In this document: positions 26,697 to 35,748 of the stretch, piece by piece
Numbering within the stretch: position 1 is the first letter of the stretch
Layout of the letters: the number at the start of each line of letters is the position of its first letter
Source: CAWINH01 sp963837425
Lineage (GTDB): Bacteria > Chloroflexota > Limnocylindria > QHBO01
Direction of reading: 5' to 3'
NCBI GenBank assembly: GCA_963837425.1
Contig: CAWINH010000006.1
Coordinates: 186,001-250,000, forward strand
DNA: 64,000 nucleotides
Notes under the pieces: model-generated
The model's database searches: none
Seen by the model: only the letters and a program-made list of their open reading frames with translations
Told to the model about the DNA's origin: nothing
Program-made: the position numbers and the translations under genes

Positions 26697-27416
26697 ATGT
26701 CGACCCAGCACCTCGTTGGCCTGCGCCCACCCCGCCTGCTGGTGCGCCTGCCGTGCGCCGGCGCTGCTGGCCGTGTGCGGCCGCAGCCCCTCGCCGCCCG
26801 TCGTCGGCGCCCCCACCGTCGGGCGCCGAGCGGCACGCCGCGCCGCCCGACCCCGACGCCCACCCCGCAGCCCACGCCGCGCTACACGAACCCGCCGGAC
26901 CCGGCGCTGGCCGCGCTGATCCCGGCCACGTCGCGGGGCAGGCGGTGGACAAGCCGGCGGCCACCGATTTCGCCATCACCCCGGCGACATCGGCGAGGTG
27001 TACGGCGACATCGGCCTGCGCTTCACCGCGCTGCAGGTGGCGTTCATCGCCCCGCGCAAGCTGTCGCTGTACGCGATGCAGATGGACGAGCCCCTCGCCA
27101 CGACGCGGGACCTGGAGCCCTACCTCGCGGCCGCCGGCGAGTACGTGGGCATCGCGGGCCTGCACCGCGAGCCGTGGAAGCTGACCGCGTCGGCGGGCAC
27201 TCAGCTGGGTCCGCCCCGAGGATGACGCCACCGCGCTCGGGACGATGATCTACACCTGGGCCACGGACGGGTACGTCTTCCTCATGATCGGGACCGATGA
27301 CGCCCTGAACCAGGCCATGCTCGCGGCGCTGCCGGGCGAGCCTCCCCCCACGCCCTCGCCGCGCCCCAGCGCGGGCGCGCGAGCCCAGCGGCGCCACCCG
27401 CGCGCCGGCGTCCTGA
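26697..27416 (+). CDS. probable secreted lipoprotein, frameshifted
   Basis: Joined frames give an N-terminal hydrophobic signal with LLAVCG lipobox-like end, a Pro/Thr linker (PTPTPTPQPTPR), then a globular domain (VYGDIGLRFTALQVAFIAPRKL, YTWATDGYVFLMIGTDDALNQAML) and another proline-rich tail. At least three indels are needed. TATCAT lies ten bases before the ATG. No family recognised. It sits between two regulators and may be a substrate-facing sensor, but that is guesswork. Confidence 0.5.
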
Positions 27417-27437
27417 GGGACCGCCCCGACGTCGGTC

Positions 27438-27443
27438 TATCAT
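27438..27443 (+). promoter_or_regulatory. -10 box of a leaderless promoter (WYL gene)
   Basis: TATCAT with seven bases to the ATG at 27451. Confidence 0.45.
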
Positions 27444-27450
27444 CGGTCAG

Positions 27451-28452
27451 ATGTTCGATCCCGAGCCCGAGGCGCGCGACGACCGCTGGGCGCAAGCGCG
27501 ACCGGCTGGCGCGCCTGCTCAGCGTCGCCTCGATCCTCTACAGCCGCGGCTCCGGGGAGGCGGGGTGGCCGTGGCCGAGATCGCGGAGCTGACCGGGATG
27601 ACCACCCGCACCGTCTACCGCGACATCCGCGCCCTGGAGGAGGAGCTGGCCGTCCCCATCTTCCAGGCCGGTCGCGGCCGCTACGGGATCGAGCGCAAGT
27701 ACTTCCTGCCGCCGCTGCGCCTCTCGGTGCCCGAGGCCATCGTCCTGTTCCTGGCCGCGCGGCTCATCGCTCGCTGGAGGGACGAGTACGACCAGGCGGT
27801 GGTCAGCGCCTTCACCAAGCTCGCCGACCTGCTGCCCCAGCCCATCGCCCGCCACGTGGCGGCGACCATGCTCGCGGTCGGGCGCGCCGCCCAACGAGCC
27901 GTTCACCCGCAACTTCTCGACGGTGGCCCAGGCCTGGGCCGAGGGCCGCGTGGTCGAGATCGACTACGTGTCGTCCGCGGGGAGCGCCGGCGAGCCCGGG
28001 TGCGCCCCTACTTCCTGGAGCCGGACGCCGCCGTGCGCTGCGTCTACCTCATCGGCTTCGACGAGGCGGTGGATGCGATGCGCACGTTCAAGGTGGAGCG
28101 GATCCGGGACGCCACGCTGACCGCCGATCGCTACGAGATCCCCGACGATTTCGACCCGGACCGGTGGCTGGCCAACTCCTGGGGCATCTGGTCGTCGGAC
28201 ACGACCCCGACCGAGGAGGTCCGCCTGCGCTTCGACGCATCGTCGCCCATCGCGTGCGGGAGGCGGTCTGGCATCGCTCGCAGCGCCTCGTCGAGCTGCC
28301 CGACGGCGGCGTCGAGCTGACGGTGACGGTGGCGGGCATCGTCGAGATCCGGCCCTGGGTCCTCTCCTGGGGGGAGGCGGTCGAGGTGCTGGCGCCCGGA
28401 CTGCGGAGGTGTGGCCGGCGGGGTCGCCGCGGCCGCCCGGTACTCCGAGTGA
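27451..28452 (+). CDS. HTH-WYL domain transcriptional regulator, frameshifted
   Basis: Joined frames give about 330 residues: a DeoR-like winged helix (RLARLLSVASILYS, then VAEIAELTGMTTRTVYRDIRALEEE), a WYL domain (VEIDYVSS, RVRPYFLEPDAAVRCVYLIGFDE) and the C-terminal WCX extension (VRLRFDA, RPWVLSWGEAVEVLAP). Family end GGVAAAARYSE precedes the TGA at 28450-28452. Breaks near 27555, 27890, 27975 and 28245. WYL domains sense nucleotides or nucleic acid ends, often in repair or defence settings; Ku lies 1.3 kb away. Confidence 0.75.
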
Positions 28453-28474
28453 GCCGACGCCGGTCGAGGCCGAG

Positions 28475-29126
28475 ATGAAGTTCCGCGCCGTGGAGGCGCC
28501 GTTGCGGCCCTGGCCGCCGCCGGCGGCTGGGTACTGCTCGACTGGCCCCCCGTAACCCTCGACGAGCTCGATCGCTACCTCGACACCGCGGACGGCCGGC
28601 TCGCCGCGGCGGGCTGGGCGTGCCGTCTGCGGACCCGCGCCGGGAGACCCGCTCGCACTGAAAGGGCCTCCACGGCGGGGCCGGGGCTCAACCTCCACCG
28701 GCGGCCCGAGGTCGAGGGCCCGGGCGGCGCCCGCATGGACCCGGCCAGCTGGCCGCCGTCCGCGGCGCGCGGGCCCAGCTGGCGGAGCTGAGCGGCGGCG
28801 CTCCCCTGCTGGAACGGCTGGCGCTGCGCCAGCATCGGACGGAGCGCAGCGTCGACCTCGACGAGGCCTCGATCGGGACGTTGAGCCTCGATGCGTGCAT
28901 CGTCATGCACGAGGGGGCCGCGCGGGGTCGGCTCCTGGTCGTGGAGCTCGAGCTTCACGACCCCGCGGCGGCGGGCGCGGGATCCGCGAGCGGTGAGGTG
29001 GTCGGCGAGCTCGCGTCCGCGCTGCTCGCGGTGCCGGGCCTGTCTGCCGATCGGGCGAGCAAGCTCGAACGGGCACTGGCCATGATCGCGGAGCGGACTA
29101 GTCGCCCAGCGGCAGGCGCAGGATGA
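28475..29126 (+). CDS. CYTH domain (triphosphate tunnel) protein, frameshifted
   Basis: VEAEMKFRA at the start is the CYTH ExExK-like opening; TLDELDRYLDTADGRLAAAGWACRLR and TERSVDLDEASIGTLSLDACIVMHEGA with LLVVELELHD match the family's barrel strands. Members hydrolyse triphosphates or make cAMP. Several indels interrupt the first half (about 28495-28760). Exact start uncertain because WYL stop and this frame abut; the visible stop is 29126, which overlaps the convergent ligase-like gene. Confidence 0.65.
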
Positions 29127-29786
29127 GCGCCAGGGTCGGCCGCGGGCGGGGCTCCGCGGGCATGATCGGCGCGCGGAGCCACGCAACGCCGGCATCGCCA
29201 CCCCGGTAGCGGGCACCGAGCGGCGGGCCGACAGCCCGTCGATGCCGAGCCCGGCCAGCGCCTCGGCCACCAGCGTCCCCTCGCCCTCGTAGGCGCGACC
29301 GGCCACGACCCGATCGCCCGGCTCCAGGATCGCCTCCAGCCAGCGACCGCGGGTGCGGAAGGGGCGCCGCGTCACCGGCTGGCCGCCGGCCCATAGCAGG
29401 TCGCCGGCGACGTAGGCCGGCCGGCCGGGCGGCCACGGCCGGCCAGCCGCGCCCGCAGCAGGTCGGGGTCCGGCCGGCCCGCCTCGTCGAGGACCAGCAG
29501 CGTCCCGTCCAGCACCACCCCGTCCTCCGCCAGCTGCCCGGCCACCTCGTCCAGCTCGCCAAAGGCCGCTAGCGCATCGGAGAGCCCGTCCACCTGCAGG
29601 CGGAGCGCGCCGCGCTCGACGAAGGGAGGGCGCGGACGCCGGGCCACCACGGCTCGAAGAGGTAGCCGGGGTCGTCGAAGGGCCCGTCCAGGCTGCCCGC
29701 CTGCATCGGCACGATGCGCTGCGGGAGCCGGTGGCGGCGGCTCGGTCGCTGGCGCGACGGGAAGTCTGAGCTGCTCGCTCGGGCAC
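29099..29786 (-). CDS. ligase-fold protein lacking catalytic lysine, next to Ku; frameshifted
   Basis: Joined minus frames give about 230 residues of ATP-dependent DNA ligase core: RIVPMQAGSLDGPFDDPGYLFEPWWPGVRAL, then GVVLDGTLLVLDEAGRPD and AYEGEGTLVAEALAGLGIDGL. Normal ligases have KxDG where this has WWPG after EP, so both the AMP-accepting Lys and the Asp are gone. Codons there are unambiguous (gag ccg tgg tgg ccc). GTG start 29786 is ten bases after the Ku stop with GGGAGG just upstream. Likely a non-catalytic Ku partner or regulator. Confidence 0.65.
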
Positions 29787-29795
29787 CTCCCGAGG

Positions 29796-30657
29796 CTACG
29801 CGCTCTTGCGGCGGCGCGCGCGCTTGGGCGGCCGCCCGCATCGGCCTCCGGCTGCCTTGGTGGATGCGGCGGCGCCGTCGGCGCGTCTCGCGCGCCGCGG
29901 CCACGCTGGCCTCCAGCGCCGCCATCAGGTCGCCGATCTTGGTGGGCTCCGCCTTCGGCACCGGCTCCGGCGCCTCGCCCGCCGACCTTGGCCTCGATGA
30001 CGCCCATCAGCGCCTCGCGGTACTCGTCCTTGTGCCGCCTGCGTCGAACTCGCCGGCCATGGACGCGATCAGCTGCTCGGCCATCTTGCGCTCGGATGGC
30101 TTGATCTCGATCTCGTCCTCGGGCAGGTCCAGCTCGTCCAGGGAGCGGACCTCGTCGGGCCAGTGCAGGGTGGTGAGCAGCATCGTCTTGGCGAAGGGGT
30201 TGAGGGCGGCCAGCTGCTCGCGGTCCTTGAGCACGATCTTGCAGATGGCGGTCTTGCCGTCTCGGCCAGCACCGCCTTCAGAGGTAGAACGCCTTGCGGC
30301 CGATCTCATCGGGCTCCAGGTAGTAGGCCGGCTTCACGAACTGGGCGCCGTGTCCTCGCTGGTGGGCCGCCACGAACCCTCGATCTCGATGGAGCGCACG
30401 GTCTTCAGCGGCACGTACTCGATGTCCTCGTCGGTGATGACCACGTACTTGCCCTTGCTCCACTCGTAGCCGCGCACCGTCTCGGAGCGCGGGATGATCT
30501 CGTCGTGGTAGGGGCAGTAGACTTCATCTGGATCCGGTTCAGGCAGTTCGTGGAGCAGGTTGAAGCCGATGCTGCTGCTCTCGGTGGCCAGGTAGAGCTT
30601 GACCGGGATGGTGACCAGCCCGAACTGGATCGCCCCCCGCCACATTGCTCGCGCCAT
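29796..30657 (-). CDS. ku: Ku protein (NHEJ), frameshifted
   Basis: Starts MARAMWRGAIQFGLVTIPVK, the bacterial Ku signature. Joined frames continue through FVKPAYYLEPDEIGRKAFYL, KTAICKIVLKDREQLAAL, PSERKMAEQLI, DEYREALMGVIEAK and end RPPKRARRRKSA before TAG at 29796-29798, about 287 residues. Three breaks (about 30034, 30259, 30350) are each repaired by restoring one G of a GG pair on the plus strand. Ku binds double-strand ends for ligation. Followed by the ligase-like gene; an active ligase lies 3.3 kb away. Confidence 0.88.
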
Positions 30658-30834
30658 GATCCGCCCGTCTCCCGCATCGTTCCGCACCTCGCAAGGGCGC
30701 ACGCTGAGGCGTGGCCCCGTGCGGGGCGCCATCCTACACCCCGGGCACCGTCTCGGGCACGACGCCAAAGACCCTGCATGGATGGGACCATCCCGTCATT
30801 GTCCGGACCTAACGCCGCCCACAGACTGCGTGCC

Positions 30835-31263
30835 ATGAACGAGCAGAGTGCCGTGGCCGCCCCGCTGGCGGACCCCGAGCCCGACGAGGAGCAGCGCGCC
30901 TACGTCCTGGAGGACGATCCGGACATCGCTGCGCTGGAGGCCGACATCCTTCGGGAGATGGGCTACCGCGTCGTGACCTGCTCGCGCATCGTCGAGCTGG
31001 GGGACCTCATGGACTTGGCCCTCCCGCACCTGCTGGTGGTGGACGTCATGCTCCCCGACGGGGACGGCGGTGACATCACCGAGCTCCTGCGGACCTCGTG
31101 GCCGGGGATTCCCGTGGTCTTCGTCAGCGCGGCGAGCCGCGAGCGACTGGCGGAGCTCGCCCCGCTGGGCCCGGTGGTGGCCAAGCCCTTCGACATCGAG
31201 ACCTTCACCCGCGCCGCGGCCGAGGCCAGCAGCGCTCCGCGGGAGCTGCGGCCGGCCTCGTGA
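30835..31263 (+). CDS. single-domain response regulator
   Basis: 142 residues, a receiver domain only: acidic pocket LEDD near residue 26, phospho-acceptor VVDVMLPDGDG, the switch Ser in FVSAAS and Lys in VAKPF. No output domain. ATG 30835 follows a likely start region divergent from Ku. Its stop overlaps the next gene's GTG. Partner kinase not in the neighbourhood. Confidence 0.85.
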   Translation: MNEQSAVAAPLADPEPDEEQRAYVLEDDPDIAALEADILREMGYRVVTCSRIVELGDLMDLALPHLLVVDVMLPDGDGGDITELLRTSWPGIPVVFVSAASRERLAELAPLGPVVAKPFDIETFTRAAAEASSAPRELRPAS

Positions 31264-32074
31264 CGCCGGCGCTCAGCGTGCGGCCGCCAATGCGCCTGAT
31301 CCGGCCGGCCACCCCGAGCGATCGGCGCTGGGTGCTGGCCACCGCGCTGGCCATGCTCATGGTGGGCGGGGCGGCGATCCTGATCATGGCGCTGCTGCCC
31401 GCCGACCGCACCGATGCGCGGGGCCGCCATGGGCCTCTCTGCCGCGCTCGCGTTGGGCGTGGGCATGGCCTGGCTGCTGCGCGCCGTTCGCGGGCGGCCC
31501 GGGAGCCGCGACGAGGACGTCGCCCGGCTCCTGGCCCCGGTCTTCGACGACGAGTACGTGCTCATGCTCTCCCCCCGTCTGCCGGGCGTGCCGAGCGACC
31601 TGGCCGGGCTGCTGGTGGGGCCGCCGGGGGTTCGCGCCCTCCTCGCGCGGCGCTGGCTCGGGTCCTACCGCGTCCGGGGGCGAGGCTGGGAATACGACAC
31701 GCGCGACCGGCGCGCCGGCTGGATCCCGTGCCGGACCAATCCGTCGTTCGACGGTGACGAGGTCGCCGACGCGGTCGCCCGCTGGGCCCGCGAGGCCGCC
31801 GGCGAAGGCAGCCTGCCGATCGCGCCGGCGGTCGTCTTTCCCCGCGGCTCGACCAGCATCTCTCGAGGAGCCGGACACGGAGATCGTGACCACCGACAAC
31901 GCCCCGTGGTGGGGACAGCGCATCGGTCGCCTGCAGCGGATGGACGGGCAGCGCGTGGCGCGCTTCGTCCAGGCCGTCATCGAGGCGGTGGATGGACCCG
32001 TCGCGCAGCCCGGCCGCCGAGGCGCGCCGGACCGGAGCCTAGCGGCCCCGCGGCCCCCGGCTCGCGCGGCTTGA
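31260..32074 (+). CDS. NERD-like domain membrane protein, frameshifted
   Basis: GTG at 31260 overlaps the response regulator stop. Joined frames: two membrane helices (LATALAMLMVGGAAILIMALL; SAALALGVGMAWLL) then a NERD-like domain (VFDDEYVLMLSPRLPGVPSDLAGLLVGPPGV, GSYRVRGRGWEYDTR, CRTNPSFDGDEVADAVARW, EIVTTDNAPWWGQRIGRLQRM). The ExK nuclease position reads LLARRW, so catalysis is doubtful. Breaks near 31420 and 31855. The end overlaps the convergent gene; a frame with TAG at 32040-32042 is an alternative stop. Confidence 0.6.
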
Positions 32075-32650
32075 GCCAGCTCTCCGCCGTCCGCTCGTCG
32101 AGGATGTCGGCCAGCAGCTCGTCCGGACGCTCATCGTCCTGCACCAGGATCAGGTGCGCCAGGCGGCGCTGCACGGCGAGGGCCGCGGCGGCCCGCGCGA
32201 GCTCCGGGTGCGCCCCGCTGCTGACGGTCGCCTCGGTCATGGGCAGGAATCGCTCGCTGGCATTGAGCAGCCCGTCGACCGGCCGGCTGCCCTGCGGGAC
32301 GTGGACCGACCCGGTCAGGCGGAAGGGCGGCAGACCCAGCTGTGCGCGCACCGGGCGCTTCGGGATGCGCAGGTCGGACGCATGCCGCCCTCCACCTCGG
32401 CCGCCACCACGAACAGGATCTCCTCGAGGTTGATGAGAACCTGGTGTGCACCCAGGGTCGCCGTGGGGTCCTCGTACTCGCTGACGGTGGCCTGCTCCAC
32501 GATCATGTGGGTCCCGGTCACCTGGTTCAGGATGTCCCCGACCCGGGCGTGGCGCGTGGCGGTCACCCCCGAGACGCGGTAGGCGGCGGTGTACACGTCG
32601 ACCTGCGCCAGGCGCACGGGCGAGGGTGCGAAGGGGTTGATCGGCGCATC
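32039..32650 (-). CDS. uncharacterised duplicated-domain protein (paralogue of the 55-kb gene), frameshifted
   Basis: Joined frames give about 200 residues made of two related halves: VRLAQVDVYTAAYRVSGVTATRHARVGDILN... and RAQLGLPPFRLTGSVHVPQG...NASERFLPMTEATV. The same pattern occurs in the gene at 54982-55464, so the two are paralogues. No function recognised. A break near 32365 joins GGMRP to SDLRIPKRPVRAQ. Start not certain; ATG 32650 needs a further frame change and a GTG near 32621 is possible. Confidence 0.5.
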
Positions 32651-32664
32651 GTACCCCGACGGCG

Positions 32665-33439
32665 CTAGCGCTTCCGCGCCTTCCAGACCTCCTCCGATGG
32701 CCAGCGCTGCGCCCACTCCGCGGTGACCCCGTCGTAGCTAGTGGTGGCGTCGTCGGGCGGCCGCAGCTCGATCAGGTCGGTGACCTCGAAGCCGTTGGCG
32801 CGCAGGAGGCGGATCCAGTCACCGTAGCCCAGGTGGAACTCCACGCCATCCGAGTCGGGCCACTCGTTGCGGTGCATGCCGAAGTACGGTCGCAGCAGCC
32901 GATCCGTCGGAGGGCCCTCTCGTCCAGGTCCGGCACGCGAGCATGCAGGTGCCGTTATCAGGAAGATGAGGCTCCCGCCGGGACGCAGGAGCCGCGCCGC
33001 CTCCGGGATCCAGCGGTGTGGGTCGGCCCACAGCGAGGCGCCGTACTCGCTGATGGCGAAGTCGAAGCTGGCATCGGGGAGGGGACCTGCTCGGCGTTGC
33101 CGAGGAGCAGCGGAAAGCGGAGCTCGTGCTCGTCCTGGAGCCGATGCGCGGTCTCCAGCTGCTTCGGCGAGTTGTCGATCCCGGTCACCCTCGCCCCGCG
33201 GCGTGCCATCCAAGCCGACACGTAGGCCGTGCCACAGCCCAGCTCGATCGCGTCGAGACCGCGCATGTCGTCGGGCAGCAGCCTCAGCGTCGACTCCGGG
33301 ACGGACCAGATCCCCACGTCGGCTCAGCTGCGGCCCAGTTGCGCTTGCCGGCGTCCACGTACCCGGGCGCGTCGGCGTCCCACGCCTCACGATTGCGGCG
33401 AACGTGTCGGGAAAGGGCCTGCTGGTCGTCCGTCGGCAT
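32665..33439 (-). CDS. class I SAM-dependent methyltransferase, frameshifted
   Basis: Start MPTDDQQALSRHVRRNREAWD at 33439 and joined frames give about 258 residues. Motif I AIELGCGTAYVSAWMARRGARVTGID, motif II/III NAEQVP and DASFDFAISEYGASLWADPHRWIPEAARLLRPGGSLIFL, and a C-terminal WKARKR. Breaks near 33315 and 33090. Typical small-molecule or lipid methyltransferase; substrate unknown. Confidence 0.8.
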
Positions 33440-33482
33440 GGCGCCAGCCTGGGGAGCCGGGCAGAGGCCGCCATTGCCCGCT

Positions 33483-33862
33483 GTTTGTCCCGCTGGGCGG
33501 GACGTTTCGCGCGGGAGCTGGCGCTGGGTGCGGGGTTCGTCCCGCTGGGCGGGATGTTTCGCGCGTGAGCCAGCGCTCAGGCGTGGTTTGTCCCGCTGGG
33601 CGGGATGTTTCGCGCAGGAGCCAGCCCTGAGGCGCGGTTTGTTCTGCTGGGCGGGACGTTTCCCGCAGGAGCCGGCGCTGAGGCGCGGTTTGTTCCTCTT
33701 GGCGGGACGTTTCGCGCAGGAGCGAGCCCTCAGGCGTGGTTTGTCCTGCTGGGCGCACGCCAGGCGCGGGAGCCGGCGCTCAGGCGTGGTTTGTCCGCTG
33801 GGCGCGACGCCAGGCGCGGGAGCCGGCGCTCAGGCGTGGTTTGTCCCGCTGGGCGGGACAGA
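33483..33862. repeat. 51-bp tandem repeat array with a hairpin in each unit
   Basis: Units begin GTTTGT at 33483, 33535 (GTTCGT), 33586, 33637, 33688, 33739, 33789 and 33839, i.e. periods 52, 51, 51, 51, 51, 50, 50. Full units carry GTCCCGC-TGG-GCGGGAC followed by GTTTCGCGC; the last two degrade to CGCGACGCC. The array is upstream of the methyltransferase and downstream of the ligase. Because 51 is divisible by three every frame reads a 17-residue repeat, but no start or ribosome site supports translation. Confidence 0.9.
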
Positions 33863-33876
33863 GGACCAGGCGGCGG

Positions 33877-34030
33877 GTTACTCCCCGGACGCCACGGACT
33901 CGCCGGACGCTCCGGACGCCGCGGCGTTCCTCCCCGGACGCCACGGACTCCCCGGACGCTCTGGACGCTCCTGGACGCCCCGGACGCCGCGGCGTTACTC
34001 CCCGGACGCTCCGGACTCCCCGGACTCGCC
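33877..34030. repeat. degenerate GGACGCC/GGACTCC repeats covering the ligase 3' end
   Basis: Blocks GTTACTCCCCGGACG, GTTCCTCCCCGGACG and GTTACTCCCCGGACG start at 33877, 33926 and 33994 with related CCGGACGC units between. The last block contains the ligase stop codon (TAA on the minus strand), and the first repeats it beyond the gene, as if the gene's 3' end had been duplicated. Confidence 0.75.
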
Positions 34031-35715
34031 GGTGGCCGTGATCCGCTCGGTTGCGCCGCGCTCGCCGGTCGCGAGCAGGATCCGGCCCGACGCCTGCTCC
34101 CCGAACAGCGCCTCGACGGTCGCCAGGGTGTCGATCTCGGCCGGAGTCTTGTCCTCCCGGATGCGAACGATGCGCGGAAAGCGCAGCGCGAAGCCCGAAC
34201 TGTGACGCGTCGATCGCATGATGCGGTCGAAGGCGATCTCCACGACGACCTCGGGGTGGACGGTGCGGAACCGCCCGAAGTCGCGGACCGTGATCGCCTT
34301 GAATTGCTCGGTCATCCCCGCGATCTCGGCATCGGTCAAGCCGGTGTACGCCTTGCCGATGGTGAGCAGCTTCGCATCGGTCGGCGGCGCGAATCGCAAA
34401 CGTGTAGTCGGAGAGGACGCCGCGCCGCTTGCCGTGGCCCCACTCGACGCCGACGACGACGCAGTCCAGGGTCGCCAGCGCCTTCTTCAGCTTGAGCCAC
34501 CCGAGCCCCCGCCGTCCGGGCTGATAGGCCGATGCCGGGTCCTTCACCATCAGGCCCTCGTTGTGGCGGGCCCTGGCGTCGTCGAAGGGGGCGTCGACCT
34601 CAGCGGCTCCGCGGGCGGTCGCCAGGTGCGAGAAGAGGAAGCGCTCTTCGCTGCGGCCCGGCAGATCGAGGCCCTCGAGCGCCGCGCTTCGCTCGCGGAG
34701 CGGGATCTCGAGCAGGTCGCGACCATCGAGGTGGAGCAGGTCGAAGGCGACCAGCACCACCGGGACCGCGGCCAGGAGCCCGGCGAGGGGTCCACCCGCC
34801 CGAGACGGGTCTGGAGGCTGGCGAAGTCGAGCACGGATCCCGCCCGATACGGGACGAGCTCCCCATCGATCACAACCCGTGCTCGAGCCCGGCGGCGGCC
34901 CCGACGACCTCGGGAAAGGAGACGGTCATGTCGTTCAGGTCGCGACTGAAGAGCCGCGGTGCGCGGTCACCCGCGCGATGCAGCTGGCCTCGAATCCCGT
35001 CGTACTTGTCCTCGATCCAGGCCTCGTCGCCCACCCGCCGCATGACCTCGGAGGCGTCCGCGACCGGGGTGGCGAGCATGAAACGGATCGGCCGTCCGAG
35101 GTGCAGGGCAGCTCCGCCAGGCGCCCGGCGCGTGCCAGGACGGCGGCCTCGCCGGGTTCGCCCAGGAGCATGTGGGCACGCCGCACGCCGTCGAGCGGCA
35201 GGTCGAAGGCGGCCGCGATGGCCTCCTCCAGCAGCCCTTCGCGGAGCCCGATGCGCAGCTCGCGGGAGGCGATCCGCGCGACATAGCGCGCCTCCACCGG
35301 TCGCCCGGGCGAAGAGCCGCTCCACCGCGGTGCGCGCCTCGGTCCCGGCGCGGCGGAGATCGCCTGAAAGGCGGCGTCCACGTCGGTGAGCGTCAGGTGT
35401 CGACCTGCTGCGCGATGCTCGCGAGCAGCTCCGCGGCCGCGTCGCCGAGGTCCGAGTGGCGCAGGTACGCGGCGCGCAGGCGTCGTCGGCGGCGAGGCCG
35501 CAGCCAGCGCCTGGCGAGCTGGACCCATCCCAGGCCCAGCCGGTCCGCCGACCCGGAAAGGGGGCGCCCCGCAAAAAACGTGGCCGCCATCGCGAGCTCG
35601 CCGCGGGGCAGCCCGCGAGGTAGGCGGCCAGGAGGTCGCGCTTGCGCAGCTTGGCGACGTCGTGGCCACGGCGTCCGCCGCCGCCGCGAAATCGGCGAAC
35701 GGTGGTCCCGGGCAT
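33995..35715 (-). CDS. ATP-dependent DNA ligase (archaeal/eukaryal type I-like), frameshifted
   Basis: Start MPGTTVRRF at 35715, joined frames about 570 residues. N-terminal helical domain (KLRKRDLLAAYLAG, LTLTDVDAAFQAI, RYVARIASRELRIGL), catalytic motif WIEDKYDGIRGQ with the AMP-accepting Lys, VIDGELVPYRAG, VAFDLLHLDGRDLLEIPL, GLMVKDPASAYQPGRRG and an OB domain ending in a Gly/Glu/Ser repeat (GESGESGASGE). Breaks near 35690, 35560, 35370, 35100, 34780 and 34400. Intact catalytic residues distinguish it from the two ligase-fold relatives in this window. A candidate sealing enzyme for Ku. Confidence 0.82.
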
Positions 35716-35720
35716 GGCGG

Positions 35721-35740
35721 AGTGTACCGACGTGTAGGAT
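35721..35740. promoter_or_regulatory. divergent leaderless promoters (ligase and aminotransferase-fusion genes)
   Basis: TACACT on the minus strand (35721-35726) lies five bases before the ligase ATG; TAGGAT on the plus strand (35735-35740) lies eight bases before the fusion-gene ATG at 35749. Two -10 boxes within 20 bases. Confidence 0.5.
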
Positions 35741-35748
35741 CTGGCCCA

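Noticed and set aside
33483..33862. CRISPR array
   Set aside because: Units are contiguous and nearly identical over their full 51 bases, with no unique spacers and no cas genes in the window.
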